Of a stretch of DNA of 64,000 bases, positions 35,032 to 44,375 are shown piece by piece (the first letter of the stretch is position 1; each line of letters opens with the position of its first letter). Position numbers and translations under genes: made by a program. The notes beneath the pieces are model-generated. The model was not told where the DNA came from, made no database searches, and worked only from the letters and a program-made list of their open reading frames with translations. Source of the stretch: an uncultured Paracoccaceae bacterium (GTDB lineage Bacteria; Pseudomonadota; Alphaproteobacteria; Rhodobacterales; Rhodobacteraceae). Where the stretch lies: contig CANMFL010000002.1 of assembly GCA_947497185.1 (NCBI GenBank), positions 186,001-250,000 of the forward strand, written 5' to 3'.

Positions 35032-35071
35032 GCCTCCGGCGGGGATTTGAAGAGAGCCAAAGAAGCGGGGC
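35032..35071. repeat. Rhodobacterales-type intergenic element, variant 2
   Basis: GCCTCCGGCGGGGATTTGAA followed by GAGAGCCAAAGAAGCGGGGC. The second part matches 4846-4870 closely. Such GCCTCCGGCGGG-headed tails recur between genes in this bacterial order. Confidence 0.55.
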
Positions 35072-35088
35072 GGTGTGCCCTGCTTTTT
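35065..35088 (+). terminator. Terminator of the M20 hydrolase gene
   Basis: GCGGGGC and GCCCTGC form a stem with a short loop, then TTTTT. It overlaps the end of the repeat element, which may have supplied one arm. Confidence 0.65.
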
Positions 35089-35102
35089 CGTTTGTGGTTT
35101 AG

Positions 35103-36107
35103 TTAACCGCCCGTGTGCGACATGTGGCGGCTGACTTGACCGTCGGCTTTTTGACGGGAGTAGTCAAAGTCGTGGCCTTTGGGTTTGAGTGCGATGGCGG
35201 CCCGAATGGCGTCTTCGAGGTGTGCATCGGATTCGCTGGACCGGAGCGGGCCGCGCAGGTCGGAATGGCCTTCTTGTCCCAAACAGGTGTAGATTTCGCC
35301 GGTACATGTGACGCGCACGCGGTTGCAGCTTTCGCAGAAATTATGCGACAGCGGCGTGATAAACCCGATCTTTTGCTGCGTGTCGTCAAGGCGCACGTAG
35401 CGGGCGGGGCCGCCTGTGCTTTCTGGTAGGTCCGTCAGCGTTGTCCGTTCGGCCAGCCGTGCGCGAAGGTTTTCGAGCGACCAATATTGCGTGATCCTGT
35501 CCTCGTTGCCGATATCGCCCATCGGCATCACTTCGATAAAGGTGATGTCCATGTCGCGCGACGCGCACCAATCGGTGAGCGTAAAGAGTTCGTCCTCGTT
35601 AAAGCCCGCGAGTGCGACGGTGTTGATTTTGACGCGCATCCCCGCTTTTTGGGCCGCATCAATGCCGCGGATGACTTGGGGCAGGCGGCCCCAACGGGTG
35701 ATGTCCGCGAATTTCTGCTCGTCGAGCGTATCTAGTGACACGTTGATCCGTTTGACACCTGCTGCGGCCAATTGGGCTGCATATTTCTCAAGCTGGCTGC
35801 CGTTGGTGGTCACGGTCAATTCTTCCAGCGCACCGCTGTCGAGGTGGCGCGTCATGGATTGAAAGAACGTCATGATATCGCGGCGTACCAGCGGTTCGCC
35901 CCCTGTGATCCGCAGCTTTTTCACGCCAAGTCCGATGAAAGACGAACACAGGCGGTCCAATTCTTCGAGCGATAACAATTCCTTCTTCGGCAGGAAGGTC
36001 ATGTTTTCGGACATGCAGTACACGCAGCGGAAGTCGCACCTGTCGGTGACGGAAACCCGAAGGTAGGAAATGGCGCGGGCGAATGGGTCAATCAATGGCT
36101 GTGTCAT
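35103..36107 (-). CDS. moaA: GTP 3',8-cyclase (molybdenum cofactor synthesis)
   Basis: This 334-aa radical-SAM enzyme has its N-terminal 4Fe-4S motif in [11 protein letters not shown] (CxxxCxxC), the SAM-binding [11 protein letters not shown], and the C-terminal second cluster motif [21 protein letters not shown]. It ends in the Gly-Gly needed for activation. It converts GTP to the cyclic precursor of molybdopterin together with MoaC. It is divergent from a lipoprotein gene; no other moa gene is near. Length and motifs are standard. Confidence 0.96.
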   Translation of the reverse strand: MTQPLIDPFARAISYLRVSVTDRCDFRCVYCMSENMTFLPKKELLSLEELDRLCSSFIGLGVKKLRITGGEPLVRRDIMTFFQSMTRHLDSGALEELTVTTNGSQLEKYAAQLAAAGVKRINVSLDTLDEQKFADITRWGRLPQVIRGIDAAQKAGMRVKINTVALAGFNEDELFTLTDWCASRDMDITFIEVMPMGDIGNEDRITQYWSLENLRARLAERTTLTDLPESTGGPARYVRLDDTQQKIGFITPLSHNFCESCNRVRVTCTGEIYTCLGQEGHSDLRGPLRSSESDAHLEDAIRAAIALKPKGHDFDYSRQKADGQVSRHMSHTGG

Positions 36108-36193
36108 GAAGCGAACGTAGGGGGCGGCGCGGACCTGCGCAAGGTAGCCAAAGGTCCTTGCGTCGGCATATTGACACGATTAACCTCACACTC

Positions 36194-36688
36194 ATGAAAT
36201 TGATCTATATTCTCCCCGTCTTATCCCTTGCCGCGTGTACCGATCCCGCGTGGCAATTGGCGCCGTCTGGTAGTGCTGCTGTGAATGCGGCGGCGGGAAC
36301 GTCTGTCGTTCCTGCGGAAACGCTGAACCCTGCGCCGCCACCGCCACCCCCTGCTGCGGCACGCACAGTCGAGGATTTTGACACCACGTCAGCCGAAGAT
36401 CGTGCGGCTGCTGTCGCCGTGGCCGAACCTGCGGGCGAGCAATCGCTGGGCACCACGAACATTTCGCTCGGGCCACCCGCGCAGCCGGGCATCTGGTTGG
36501 AAACCGGATTGGTCACGGAGCTGACCCAAGGCCGCGTCGAAAACCCTGCGAACGGCAAGTCAGTGAACTTGGAACTGCGGCCGTCAGGCGGTCCGGCCAC
36601 GGCAGGCAGCCAGATGAGCCTTGCTGCCTTGCGTCTTCTGGACGTGCCGTTGACCGCGTTGATCGACGTAAAAGTCTACCGCAAGTAA
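36194..36688 (+). CDS. Conserved hypothetical lipoprotein
   Basis: This 164-aa protein has signal peptide MKLIYILPVLSLAAC with the lipobox Cys at residue 15. A poly-proline stretch (about 55-61) follows, then RTVEDFDTTSAEDRAAAVAVA and a C-terminal domain LGPPAQPGIWLETGLVTELTQGRVEN...MSLAALRLLDVPLTALIDVKVY. Proteins of this outline occur widely in Rhodobacterales, but no function is known to me. The start at 36194 is preferred over 36158 because it begins the signal peptide. Confidence 0.75.
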   Translation: MKLIYILPVLSLAACTDPAWQLAPSGSAAVNAAAGTSVVPAETLNPAPPPPPPAAARTVEDFDTTSAEDRAAAVAVAEPAGEQSLGTTNISLGPPAQPGIWLETGLVTELTQGRVENPANGKSVNLELRPSGGPATAGSQMSLAALRLLDVPLTALIDVKVYRK

Positions 36689-36700
36689 GTTTAAAAAGCG

Positions 36701-37390
36701 TTACGCTTCGGGGGCGGCTGGCAGTTTGCTGGCCGCTTCTTTACGTGCGAATGGCTTCATCTGCTCGCCGTATTCTTCCAAGAACGCACGGGTGCGAGGC
36801 TGGTCGTGGGTCGATAGATCGCGCAGCCACCATGCCACGGCTTTTTGGATGAACCAGTCGGGGTCGGTGACATAGGTCGCGGCCCAGCCCAGTATCCGTT
36901 CGCGGGCTTCTTCTTCGGCAGGTTTCGGGTGGTTCTGTTTGGTCCACGGTAGGGTCATCACAAGCGCTGCGCGTTTGGTCCACATGTGGTCGGACGTGAT
37001 CCATGTCTCGACTTCGTCCAGCCGTGACGGGTCTGCCACCAACCGCTTTTGCCCGGCGATGCAGGCGTGATCGGCTATGGCCCAGGCATCAAAGGTTGGC
37101 ACCCATCCGGTGATGATCTCCCAGACGCGGGAATCGTCGGGTTTGATCCGCGCTTGCGACAGTAATTTCGCGCCTGCGATCATGCCTTCGTGGATGTTGG
37201 TCGCCCACAGGTCTTGGGCCAATTGCAAACGGTCATCGAAAGACAATTCCGCCCGCCATGCTTTCACATGGACGTCGATTTCAGGATTGGCGAGGCCAAG
37301 ATAGGGGCGGTCAACCTTGTGAAGGCTGGCCATGCCAACGGCTTTGATCGGGTCGCCGCCGAGGGCTGCGATGGCGTCTTCTACGTTCAT
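36701..37390 (-). CDS. AlkD-like DNA alkylation repair protein
   Basis: This 229-aa protein is built of HEAT-like helical pairs. Family marks are FDDRLQLAQDLWATNIHEGMIAGAKLL, NWTPTFDAWAIAD-type helix (here WVPTFDAWAIADHAC), MWTKRAALVMTLPW, DPDWFIQKAVAWWLRDLS and RAFLEEYGEQMKPFARKEA. AlkD enzymes remove positively charged alkyl-purines without base flipping. The start at 37390 overlaps the glmS stop (ATGA); the longer frame to 37540 lies inside glmS. It is last in the glmU-glmS operon, so it is read with cell wall precursor genes. Confidence 0.85.
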   Translation of the reverse strand: MNVEDAIAALGGDPIKAVGMASLHKVDRPYLGLANPEIDVHVKAWRAELSFDDRLQLAQDLWATNIHEGMIAGAKLLSQARIKPDDSRVWEIITGWVPTFDAWAIADHACIAGQKRLVADPSRLDEVETWITSDHMWTKRAALVMTLPWTKQNHPKPAEEEARERILGWAATYVTDPDWFIQKAVAWWLRDLSTHDQPRTRAFLEEYGEQMKPFARKEAASKLPAAPEA

Positions 37391-39210
37391 TCGACTGTCA
37401 CTGACTTGGCTAGGTTGCGGGGTTGGTCGACGTCTGTGCCTTTGGCAATCGCGGTGTGATAGGCGAGCAATTGGGCAGGGACGGCGTAGAGGATCGGCGC
37501 AAGAAAGGCGTCGATTTCGGGCATGATGATCGTGTCCCAAACCCCGTCGCCAGCCTCTACCGCGCCTTGTTTATCGGTGATTAACAGCACCTTGCCGCCA
37601 CGCGCCATGACCTCTTGCATGTTGGACACTGTTTTCTCGAACAGGCTGTCACGGGGGGCCATCACGATGATCGGCACGTTTTCATCGACCAATGCGATGG
37701 GACCGTGCTTGAGTTCACCTGATGCATAAGCTTCGGCGTGTATGTAGCTGATTTCTTTGAGTTTTAGAGCGCCCTCGTGGGCGAGCGGATACATCGCACC
37801 GCGACCCAAAAACAGGATGTCGCGGGCCTCTGCCAATTGCCGCGCGACCGTTTTGCATTTGTCCTCAATACCCAAGGCGAGGTTAATCACGCCCGGCAAA
37901 CCGCGCAGGCGCGTCAGGTGATCGGCCACTTCGGTGTCGGTCAGATGACCACGCGCACGGGCAGCTTCGATTGCTAAGATCGCTAGCGTTGTTAGCTGAC
38001 AAGTGAAAGCCTTAGTCGAGGCCACACCGATTTCCACACCCGCCAAAATCGGCAGCGCCAGATCGCTTTCGCGGGCGATGGTGCTGGTCTCGACGTTGAC
38101 GATCGACAGGATCGTGTCGGCCTTGCCCTTCATGTAGCGCAGGGCGGCCAGCGTGTCGGCGGTTTCGCCGGATTGCGACACAAACAGCGCGGCGGTGCCA
38201 GCGGTCACAGGCGGTTCGCGGTAGCGAAATTCAGACGCCACGTCGATCTCAACCGGCATCCGCGCGACCTGTTCGAACCAGTATTTCGCGACCATACAGG
38301 CGTAGTATGCGGTGCCGCAGGCCACCATCGTCATGCGTTCGATTTTCGTGAAATCAATACCGCTCTCGGGCAGGGTCACAGCGTCCGCGTTCGGGCTGAT
38401 GTAATGCGACAAAGCGCCTTGCAGCACGGTCGGCTGCTCGGCGATTTCTTTCGACATAAAGTGCTTGTGGCCACCCTTATCAACATTCGCCGCGCTGATT
38501 TCGATAACCTTCATCTCGCGATTGGTCTGCTGTCCGGTCTCGTCGCGGATTTCAACGGAGGTGCGCGTGATAATTGCCCAATCGCCCTCGTCCAGATAGG
38601 TGATGCGGTCGGTCATCGGGGCCAGCGCAATCGCGTCGGAGCCTACGAAATTTTCGCCGTCGCCGTGACCAATCGCCAGCGGCGATCCTTTGCGGGCGGC
38701 AATCAGCAGATCGTCTTCACCGTCGAACAGGAAACAAAGCGCATATGCGCCTTCGAGCATCGCAATCGTTTTCTCGGCTGCCTCACGTGGCGCAAGACCC
38801 GCATCAAGGTGATATTGCGCGAGCAGGGCGACGGTTTCGGTGTCTGTATCAGTGGAATAGGTGATGTCGTTTTCGGCCAGAAATGCCCGCAATTCGCGGA
38901 AATTTTCGATGATCCCGTTATGCACAACTGCAACGCCAGCGGCGCGGTGCGGGTGGGCGTTGCCAACAGTCGGCGCACCATGTGTCGCCCAACGCGTGTG
39001 ACCGATGCCGGATTTGCCCGCAAGTGGTTCATGCACCAGTAAATCTGACAGGTTCACGAGTTTCCCAAGGGCACGGCGGCGCTCAAGCTTGTCCTCGTGG
39101 ATCGTCGCAATGCCTGCGCTGTCGTAGCCGCGATATTCGAGCCGTTTCAGGCTATCGACAAGGATCGGGGCTGCTTGGTGGTTGCTTAATACGCCAACAA
39201 TTCCGCACAT
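37387..39210 (-). CDS. glmS: Glutamine-fructose-6-phosphate aminotransferase
   Basis: This 607-aa enzyme makes glucosamine-6-phosphate. The N-terminal Ntn-type glutaminase domain starts with Cys2 (MCGIVGVLSNH) and has GIGHTRWATHG. Two SIS domains follow, with MVACGTAYYACMVAKYWFE and FVSQSGETADTLAALR. It ends in PRNLAKSVTVE, the family ending. It sits 3 bp after glmU and overlaps the AlkD-like gene. It supplies the first committed step of UDP-GlcNAc synthesis. Confidence 0.96.
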   Translation of the reverse strand: MCGIVGVLSNHQAAPILVDSLKRLEYRGYDSAGIATIHEDKLERRRALGKLVNLSDLLVHEPLAGKSGIGHTRWATHGAPTVGNAHPHRAAGVAVVHNGIIENFRELRAFLAENDITYSTDTDTETVALLAQYHLDAGLAPREAAEKTIAMLEGAYALCFLFDGEDDLLIAARKGSPLAIGHGDGENFVGSDAIALAPMTDRITYLDEGDWAIITRTSVEIRDETGQQTNREMKVIEISAANVDKGGHKHFMSKEIAEQPTVLQGALSHYISPNADAVTLPESGIDFTKIERMTMVACGTAYYACMVAKYWFEQVARMPVEIDVASEFRYREPPVTAGTAALFVSQSGETADTLAALRYMKGKADTILSIVNVETSTIARESDLALPILAGVEIGVASTKAFTCQLTTLAILAIEAARARGHLTDTEVADHLTRLRGLPGVINLALGIEDKCKTVARQLAEARDILFLGRGAMYPLAHEGALKLKEISYIHAEAYASGELKHGPIALVDENVPIIVMAPRDSLFEKTVSNMQEVMARGGKVLLITDKQGAVEAGDGVWDTIIMPEIDAFLAPILYAVPAQLLAYHTAIAKGTDVDQPRNLAKSVTVE

Positions 39211-39213
39211 GAC

Positions 39214-40566
39214 TTAATGTCCTTTCGACTGCTTGGCTTTTTTGGCCCGCAGCATATCCATTAACTTGGTTGCTAATCCGTTTTTGGTGACCTGACGTGC
39301 GCGGCCAATGCCCATCGCACCGTCTGGCACATCGTCGGTGATGACCGATCCGCTGCCGGTAAACGCGCCATTTCCGACGGTCACAGGGGCCACAAGCATG
39401 GTGTTTGACCCGATAAAGGCGTTCGCCCCGATTGTGGTCTGATGCTTGAAAAAACCGTCATAGTTGCAGGTAATTGTTCCTGCGCCGATGTTTGCTTTTT
39501 CGCCGACAGTCGCGTCACCGATGTAGGACAGGTGGTTGACCTTGGCCCCCGCCGCGATCTGGGCGTTCTTGATTTCAACAAAGTTGCCGACTTTTGTGTT
39601 CTCGGCCAGCTCCGCACCGGGCCGCAGACGGGCGTAAGGACCGATGATCGAACCGCGCGAAACGTGGCAGCCTTCAAGGTGGCTGAACGCGCGGATGGTC
39701 GTGCCGGATTCGATTGTCACGTCAGGGCCAAAGACCACGTTGGGTTCAATGATCGTGTCGCGGCCAATTACCGTATCATGGGCAAAATAGACGGTGTCGG
39801 GATCGGATAGGGTGATGCCGTCTTCCATGGCCGCGATACGCGCACGGCGTTGAAATTGCGCCTCTGCACCTGCCAGTTCCGCGCGTGAGTTAACACCAAG
39901 CGTCTCGCTCTCGTCGCAGCTGACGACGGTGGCAGTGAGGCCCTGATCGCGGGCGATGCCGATGATGTCCGTCAGGTAGTATTCGCCGGAGGCATTGTCA
40001 TTTCCGACCTTGTCGATCAGATCAAACAGCGTCGTCGCGTTTGCCATGATAACGCCGCTATTACAAAGCGTTATGGCGCGTTCTTTATCTGATGCGTCCT
40101 TGAATTCAACGATCCGTTCCAGCGTGTCACCATTGGTCACAAGACGTCCGTAGCGGCCCGGATCAGCGGCCTCGAACCCCAGAACGATAATGTCGTGGGA
40201 TGCGCGGGCTGTCGCCATGGCCTCTAACGTTTCGGGTTGGATGAACGGCGTGTCGCCGTAAAGCACAAGCGCGTCACCATCAAAGCCGTCCAGCGCTGAT
40301 TTCGCCTGTGCAACCGCGTGGGCCGTGCCCAGTTGTTCGCTTTGCAAAACCGTCGTCACATCGGGGTCCCAGTTCAGCGCTGCCGCCTCGACTTGTTCGG
40401 ACCCGTGTCCTGCCACGATCACAGTTTTTTCCGGCTCTAATGATGCGCCGGCTTTCATCGCGTGGACGAGCATTGGCGCACCAGCGATGTGGTGCAGCAC
40501 TTTGGGCATGTCGGAATTCATGCGCGTGCCCATGCCTGCGCCAAGGATGATTAATGCTGTGGTCAT
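39214..40566 (-). CDS. glmU: Bifunctional GlcN-1-P acetyltransferase/UDP-GlcNAc pyrophosphorylase
   Basis: This 450-aa protein has an N-terminal uridyltransferase domain (ILGAGMGTRMNSDMPKVLHHIAG, residues 7-29) and a C-terminal left-handed beta-helix acetyltransferase domain (about 245-440). The beta-helix contains KNAQIAAGAKVNHLSYIGDATVG and NIGAGTITCNYDG. It makes UDP-GlcNAc for peptidoglycan and LPS. It is first in the glmU-glmS-alkD operon and divergent from the phosphatase gene at 40686. Confidence 0.96.
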   Translation of the reverse strand: MTTALIILGAGMGTRMNSDMPKVLHHIAGAPMLVHAMKAGASLEPEKTVIVAGHGSEQVEAAALNWDPDVTTVLQSEQLGTAHAVAQAKSALDGFDGDALVLYGDTPFIQPETLEAMATARASHDIIVLGFEAADPGRYGRLVTNGDTLERIVEFKDASDKERAITLCNSGVIMANATTLFDLIDKVGNDNASGEYYLTDIIGIARDQGLTATVVSCDESETLGVNSRAELAGAEAQFQRRARIAAMEDGITLSDPDTVYFAHDTVIGRDTIIEPNVVFGPDVTIESGTTIRAFSHLEGCHVSRGSIIGPYARLRPGAELAENTKVGNFVEIKNAQIAAGAKVNHLSYIGDATVGEKANIGAGTITCNYDGFFKHQTTIGANAFIGSNTMLVAPVTVGNGAFTGSGSVITDDVPDGAMGIGRARQVTKNGLATKLMDMLRAKKAKQSKGH

Positions 40567-40685
40567 AATACCGCCTTAAATATCGAGTTGCGCACCTTCT
40601 ACCTGAGGATGGTGCAACCGCAAGGGTGGGGGCTTCACTTCGCCTTACACATCGTTACAGAAGGGGTAACGGCAAGGAGATGCAG

Positions 40686-41345
40686 ATGCGCACAGTGGTT
40701 TTTGATTTGGACGGCACGCTTGCCGATACCAGTGGCGATTTGCTGGCGGCGGCGAATAGCTGTTTTCGCGGGTTGGGTCTGGAGGATCTGCTGACGGTGG
40801 CGGACAGCGGCACGGCGCTGAAAGGCGGGCGGGCGATGCTGCGGCTCGGGTTCTCGCGGGTCACGGGCTACGGCGAAGACGAAGTGGACCGTCAATATCA
40901 GGCCTTGCTCGACGCTTACGCCTTGGCGATCGACACGCATACGGTATTCTACCCCGGTGCGATGGAAGCCGTGCGTGCGCTCAAAGACGACGGTTACGTT
41001 GTCGCGATCTGCACCAATAAACCCGAAGCATTGGCGCACACGTTGCTGACCAGCCTTGGTGTGCGCGATGAATTTGCGGCGATTTTGGGTGCGGATAGCC
41101 TGCCTGTGCGCAAACCCGACCCAGAACATCTGTTTGAAACCGTGCGCCGTGCGGGTGGCAATATCGACAAGTCGGTACTGATCGGGGATACCGTGACGGA
41201 CCGCGATACGTCGAAGAACGCGGGCCGTCCGTCGATCCTTGTTACCTTTGGGCCGGGGGACGACGATGTGCGCGATTTAAAGCCCGAAGGGTTGATCGGT
41301 CATTTTGATGAATTGCACGACGAAGTCCGCCGCTTGATTGGGTAA
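40686..41345 (+). CDS. HAD-IA hydrolase, phosphoglycolate phosphatase-like
   Basis: This 219-aa HAD enzyme shows motif I FDLDGTLADTSGDLL, motif II CTNKPEAL, and motif III/IV KPDPEHLFETVRRAG...LIGDTVTDRDTSKNAG. The ATG at 40686 is chosen over that at 40680 because AAGGAG (40674-40679) abuts the earlier one. The substrate pattern fits phosphoglycolate phosphatase (gph), but HAD substrates are hard to read from sequence. Confidence 0.85.
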   Translation: MRTVVFDLDGTLADTSGDLLAAANSCFRGLGLEDLLTVADSGTALKGGRAMLRLGFSRVTGYGEDEVDRQYQALLDAYALAIDTHTVFYPGAMEAVRALKDDGYVVAICTNKPEALAHTLLTSLGVRDEFAAILGADSLPVRKPDPEHLFETVRRAGGNIDKSVLIGDTVTDRDTSKNAGRPSILVTFGPGDDDVRDLKPEGLIGHFDELHDEVRRLIG

Positions 41346-41424
41346 TCTGAAACGGCGGGTCAGGTAATCAAAACGGCGTCACGCGCCATTGACCCCGCCC
41401 GCAGCTATCGGCACATTTCCACGC

Positions 41425-42621
41425 ATGACAGAGATTTTCACCGGCAGTTTCACCCAGCAAGAACCGATCCCCGAGGCAGGTATCGCCGCCGCCTTGGCCG
41501 TGATGCAAAGCGGGCGCTTGCACCGATATAATACCCATGGGAACGAGGTGGCCGAGGCCGCTTTGCTGGAAGAAGAATTCGCCGCTTTGGTTGGGGCGCA
41601 GTATTGTCTGGCGGTGGCGTCGGGCGGCTATGCGATGACCACGGCCTTGCGGGCCTGCGGCGTGGGTCACGGCGATCACGTGCTGACGAATGCCTTTACG
41701 CTGGCCCCTGTACCCGGTGCGATTGCGGCGGTGGGGGCGGTGCCTGTGTTTGTGGGCGTGACCGAAAGTCTGGTGATTGATCTGGACGATCTGGAGGCAA
41801 AGCTGGATCAAGCCCGCGTCTTGCTGCTGTCCCACATGCGCGGTCATATCTGCGACATGGACCGCCTGATCGCGATGTGTGACGCGGCGGGTGTCGTCGT
41901 GATTGAGGATTGCGCACACACGATGGGGGCTGCGTGGCGCGGTATTCCATCAGGGCGTTGGGGCAAATTCGGCTGTTATTCGACGCAGACCTACAAGCAT
42001 ATGAATTCGGGCGAGGGCGGCTTGCTGATTTCCGACGACGCGACTGGCATGGCCCGCGCGATCATGTTGTCCGGCAGCTACATGCTATTCGAGAAACACC
42101 GCGCGGCACCCCCTGCGGAGATATTTGCGCAGATCAAATACGAGACGCCGAATATTTCGGGGCGCATGGATAATCTGCGGGCTGCGATCCTGCGGCCGCA
42201 ACTGGCAGATTTACAGGCGCAATGTGATCGGTGGAACGCGCTTTATGACGTGGTTGATGCGGGGCTTGCCGATACGCCGGGACTGACGCGCATCACGCGA
42301 CCGGACGCCGAAAGCTATGTCGCGTCGTCGCATCAATTCCTGCTACTGGACTGGGACGAGGCGGCGATTGGTGAGGTCATCAGCCGTTGCGAGGCACGGG
42401 GCGTCGCGCTGAAATGGTTCGGCGGGGCAGAGCCAACCGGCTTTACATCGCGCTACGATAGCTGGCGCTACGCACCCTCCACACCGATGCCGAAAAGCGA
42501 CCGCATCCTGAAAGGGATTATCGATATGCGTCTGCCGCTCACCTTCAGCGTGGACGATTGCGCGTTGATTGCACGGATCATTCGCGCCGAAGTGTCAGCG
42601 GTGTTTCAAGCCACCGCTTAA
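41425..42621 (+). CDS. DegT/DnrJ/EryC1/StrS-type PLP aminotransferase
   Basis: This 398-aa fold I enzyme has ASGGYAMTTALRACGVGHGDHVLTNAFTLAPVPGAI, the PLP-side VIEDCAHTMGA, and the Schiff-base Lys in YSTQTYKHMNSGEGGLL. Family members usually aminate a keto sugar bound to a nucleotide. No other sugar-antigen genes are adjacent, so the substrate is open. No strong ribosome site precedes the ATG at 41425; TTG 41389 is an alternative. The 3' end overlaps the convergent creA gene by 4 bp. Confidence 0.85.
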   Translation: MTEIFTGSFTQQEPIPEAGIAAALAVMQSGRLHRYNTHGNEVAEAALLEEEFAALVGAQYCLAVASGGYAMTTALRACGVGHGDHVLTNAFTLAPVPGAIAAVGAVPVFVGVTESLVIDLDDLEAKLDQARVLLLSHMRGHICDMDRLIAMCDAAGVVVIEDCAHTMGAAWRGIPSGRWGKFGCYSTQTYKHMNSGEGGLLISDDATGMARAIMLSGSYMLFEKHRAAPPAEIFAQIKYETPNISGRMDNLRAAILRPQLADLQAQCDRWNALYDVVDAGLADTPGLTRITRPDAESYVASSHQFLLLDWDEAAIGEVISRCEARGVALKWFGGAEPTGFTSRYDSWRYAPSTPMPKSDRILKGIIDMRLPLTFSVDDCALIARIIRAEVSAVFQATA

Positions 42622-43067
42622 TCGGTTTGGTACAGCGGGATCGTCGAGATCGACATTTTCGCGGACCCTTGGCTTAACTCGGATGCATGGGCCAAGTAGA
42701 TCAACGTGTTGTTATCCGCGTCAAAAATCCGTTTGACCCGCAGGGATTTCAGCACAATCGACTGGCGCTCGCGGAACACTTGTTCACCGTCTGATCCGCG
42801 ATCAATATCACCGATCACAATCGGGCCAGTCTGGCGGCAATCAATGCTGGCATTGGATGGGTCTTCGAACCAATTGCCGTTGGAAATCCGATCGAGGAAC
42901 GAGCGCTCGAAATAGGCGATGTGGCAGGTGACGCCTTGCACTTCGGGGTCTTGGATCGCTTCGATAATGATATCGTTGCCAACCCAATCGACGCCCACGC
43001 GTCCAACTTCGTCGGCCAACAATCCGGTCGGCAATACCGCTAAAGCCGCTGCAATAATCGTTTTCAT
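42618..43067 (-). CDS. creA: CreA family periplasmic protein
   Basis: This 149-aa protein has signal peptide MKTIIAAALAVLPTGLLA and the family pattern: EVGRVGVDWVGNDIIIEAIQDPEVQGVTCHIAYFERS, DPSNASIDCRQTGPI and FRERQSIVLKSLRVKRIFDADNNTLIYLAHASELSQGSAKMSISTIPL. CreA proteins are widespread in proteobacteria, and their role is not known despite the old name catabolite regulation protein A. The start at 43067 begins the signal peptide. It is divergent from the leucine degradation operon. Confidence 0.9.
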   Translation of the reverse strand: MKTIIAAALAVLPTGLLADEVGRVGVDWVGNDIIIEAIQDPEVQGVTCHIAYFERSFLDRISNGNWFEDPSNASIDCRQTGPIVIGDIDRGSDGEQVFRERQSIVLKSLRVKRIFDADNNTLIYLAHASELSQGSAKMSISTIPLYQTD

Positions 43068-43144
43068 GGTCGCTACATCCCCTATTCTATTGTTCAAATA
43101 GTCCGCAAGGCAGTGCTGACAAGGCCGCATTGGCAATTGTTCAG

Positions 43145-43190
43145 TTGACGTGTGAATGCGCCTCTGCCTACAATTGAACAAGCGTTCAAT
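43145..43190 (+). promoter_or_regulatory. Sigma70 promoter with overlapping operator for the leucine operon
   Basis: TTGACG (43145-43150), an 18-bp spacer and TACAAT (43169-43174) make a good housekeeping promoter 38 bp before the ivd start codon. The palindrome ATTGAAC-AAGC-GTTCAAT (43173-43190) overlaps the -10 box and start site, the right place for a repressor. Related TTGAAC/GTTCAA palindromes are typical of TetR-type regulators of acyl-CoA metabolism; none is encoded here. Confidence 0.65.
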
Positions 43191-43211
43191 AAACTGCGGG
43201 GGAGTCGCACT

Positions 43212-44375
43212 ATGTTTCATGCTTCAATGACCTTTGATTTGGGTGATGATGTCAATGCACTGCGCGATATGGTGCATACGTGGGCGCAGGATCGCGTCAA
43301 ACCAATTGCCGCCCGTGTGGATGCGGACAACGTGTTCCCGTCAGAGCTATGGCGCGAAATGGGCGAGTTGGGTCTGCTGGGCGTGACCGTGGACGAATCC
43401 TACGGCGGCGCGGGCATGTCTTATCTGGCGCACACCGTCGCGGTCGAGGAAATCGCACGGGCCAGCGCGTCAGTGTCGCTGTCCTACGGGGCGCATTCCA
43501 ACCTTTGCGTGAACCAGATCAAGCTGAATGGCAACGACGATCAAAAGGCGAAATACCTGCCGCGTTTGGTCTCTGGTGAACATGTCGGGGCTTTGGCGAT
43601 GTCCGAAGCGGGGGCAGGGTCCGACGTTGTGTCGATGACGCTAAAGGCCGAAAAACGCAATGATCACTACCGCTTGAACGGCAACAAATACTGGATCACC
43701 AACGGGCCGGACGCGGATACATTGGTCGTTTACGCCAAAACCGACCCCGCCGCTGGCTCCAAAGGCATCACCGCGTTCCTGATCGAAAAGGAAATGACAG
43801 GTTTCAGCACCTCGCCGCATTTTGACAAGCTGGGGATGCGCGGATCAAACACCGCAGAGCTAATCTTTGACGACGTCGCGGTGCCGTTCGAAAATGTGCT
43901 CGGCGAAGAAGGCCGCGGCGTGCGCGTGCTGATGTCCGGTCTCGACTACGAACGGGTTGTGCTGGCGGGGATCGGCCTTGGGATCATGGCCGCTTGTCTG
44001 GACGAGGTGATGCCGTATCTGGCATCGCGCAAACAATTCGGCCAGCCGATTGGGAATTTCCAACTGATGCAGGGCAAGATCGCTGATATGTATACCGCGA
44101 TGAATTCAGCCCGCGCCTATGTCTACGAGGTCGCCAAAGCCTGCGACAAAGGCACCGTCACCCGCCAAGACGCCGCCGCCTGCTGCCTCTACGCCTCAGA
44201 AGAAGCGATGAAACAAGCCCACCAAGCCGTGCAAGCGCTGGGCGGGGCAGGGTTCCTCAATGACGCACCCGTAGCCCGCCTGTTCCGCGACGCGAAACTG
44301 ATGGAGATCGGGGCAGGCACGTCCGAAATCCGCCGGATGCTGGTGGGCCGCGAATTGATGGGATCAATGGGGTGA
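43212..44375 (+). CDS. ivd: Isovaleryl-CoA dehydrogenase
   Basis: This 387-aa FAD enzyme of the acyl-CoA dehydrogenase family has the N-terminal helical domain and the FAD-contact motifs [16 protein letters not shown] and [16 protein letters not shown]. The catalytic Glu at about 247 lies in [12 protein letters not shown], the position specific to isovaleryl-CoA dehydrogenases. It oxidises isovaleryl-CoA to 3-methylcrotonyl-CoA in leucine breakdown. It opens an operon that contains both subunits of the next enzyme. The start at 43212 begins the usual [14 protein letters not shown]. Confidence 0.93.
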   Translation: MFHASMTFDLGDDVNALRDMVHTWAQDRVKPIAARVDADNVFPSELWREMGELGLLGVTVDESYGGAGMSYLAHTVAVEEIARASASVSLSYGAHSNLCVNQIKLNGNDDQKAKYLPRLVSGEHVGALAMSEAGAGSDVVSMTLKAEKRNDHYRLNGNKYWITNGPDADTLVVYAKTDPAAGSKGITAFLIEKEMTGFSTSPHFDKLGMRGSNTAELIFDDVAVPFENVLGEEGRGVRVLMSGLDYERVVLAGIGLGIMAACLDEVMPYLASRKQFGQPIGNFQLMQGKIADMYTAMNSARAYVYEVAKACDKGTVTRQDAAACCLYASEEAMKQAHQAVQALGGAGFLNDAPVARLFRDAKLMEIGAGTSEIRRMLVGRELMGSMG

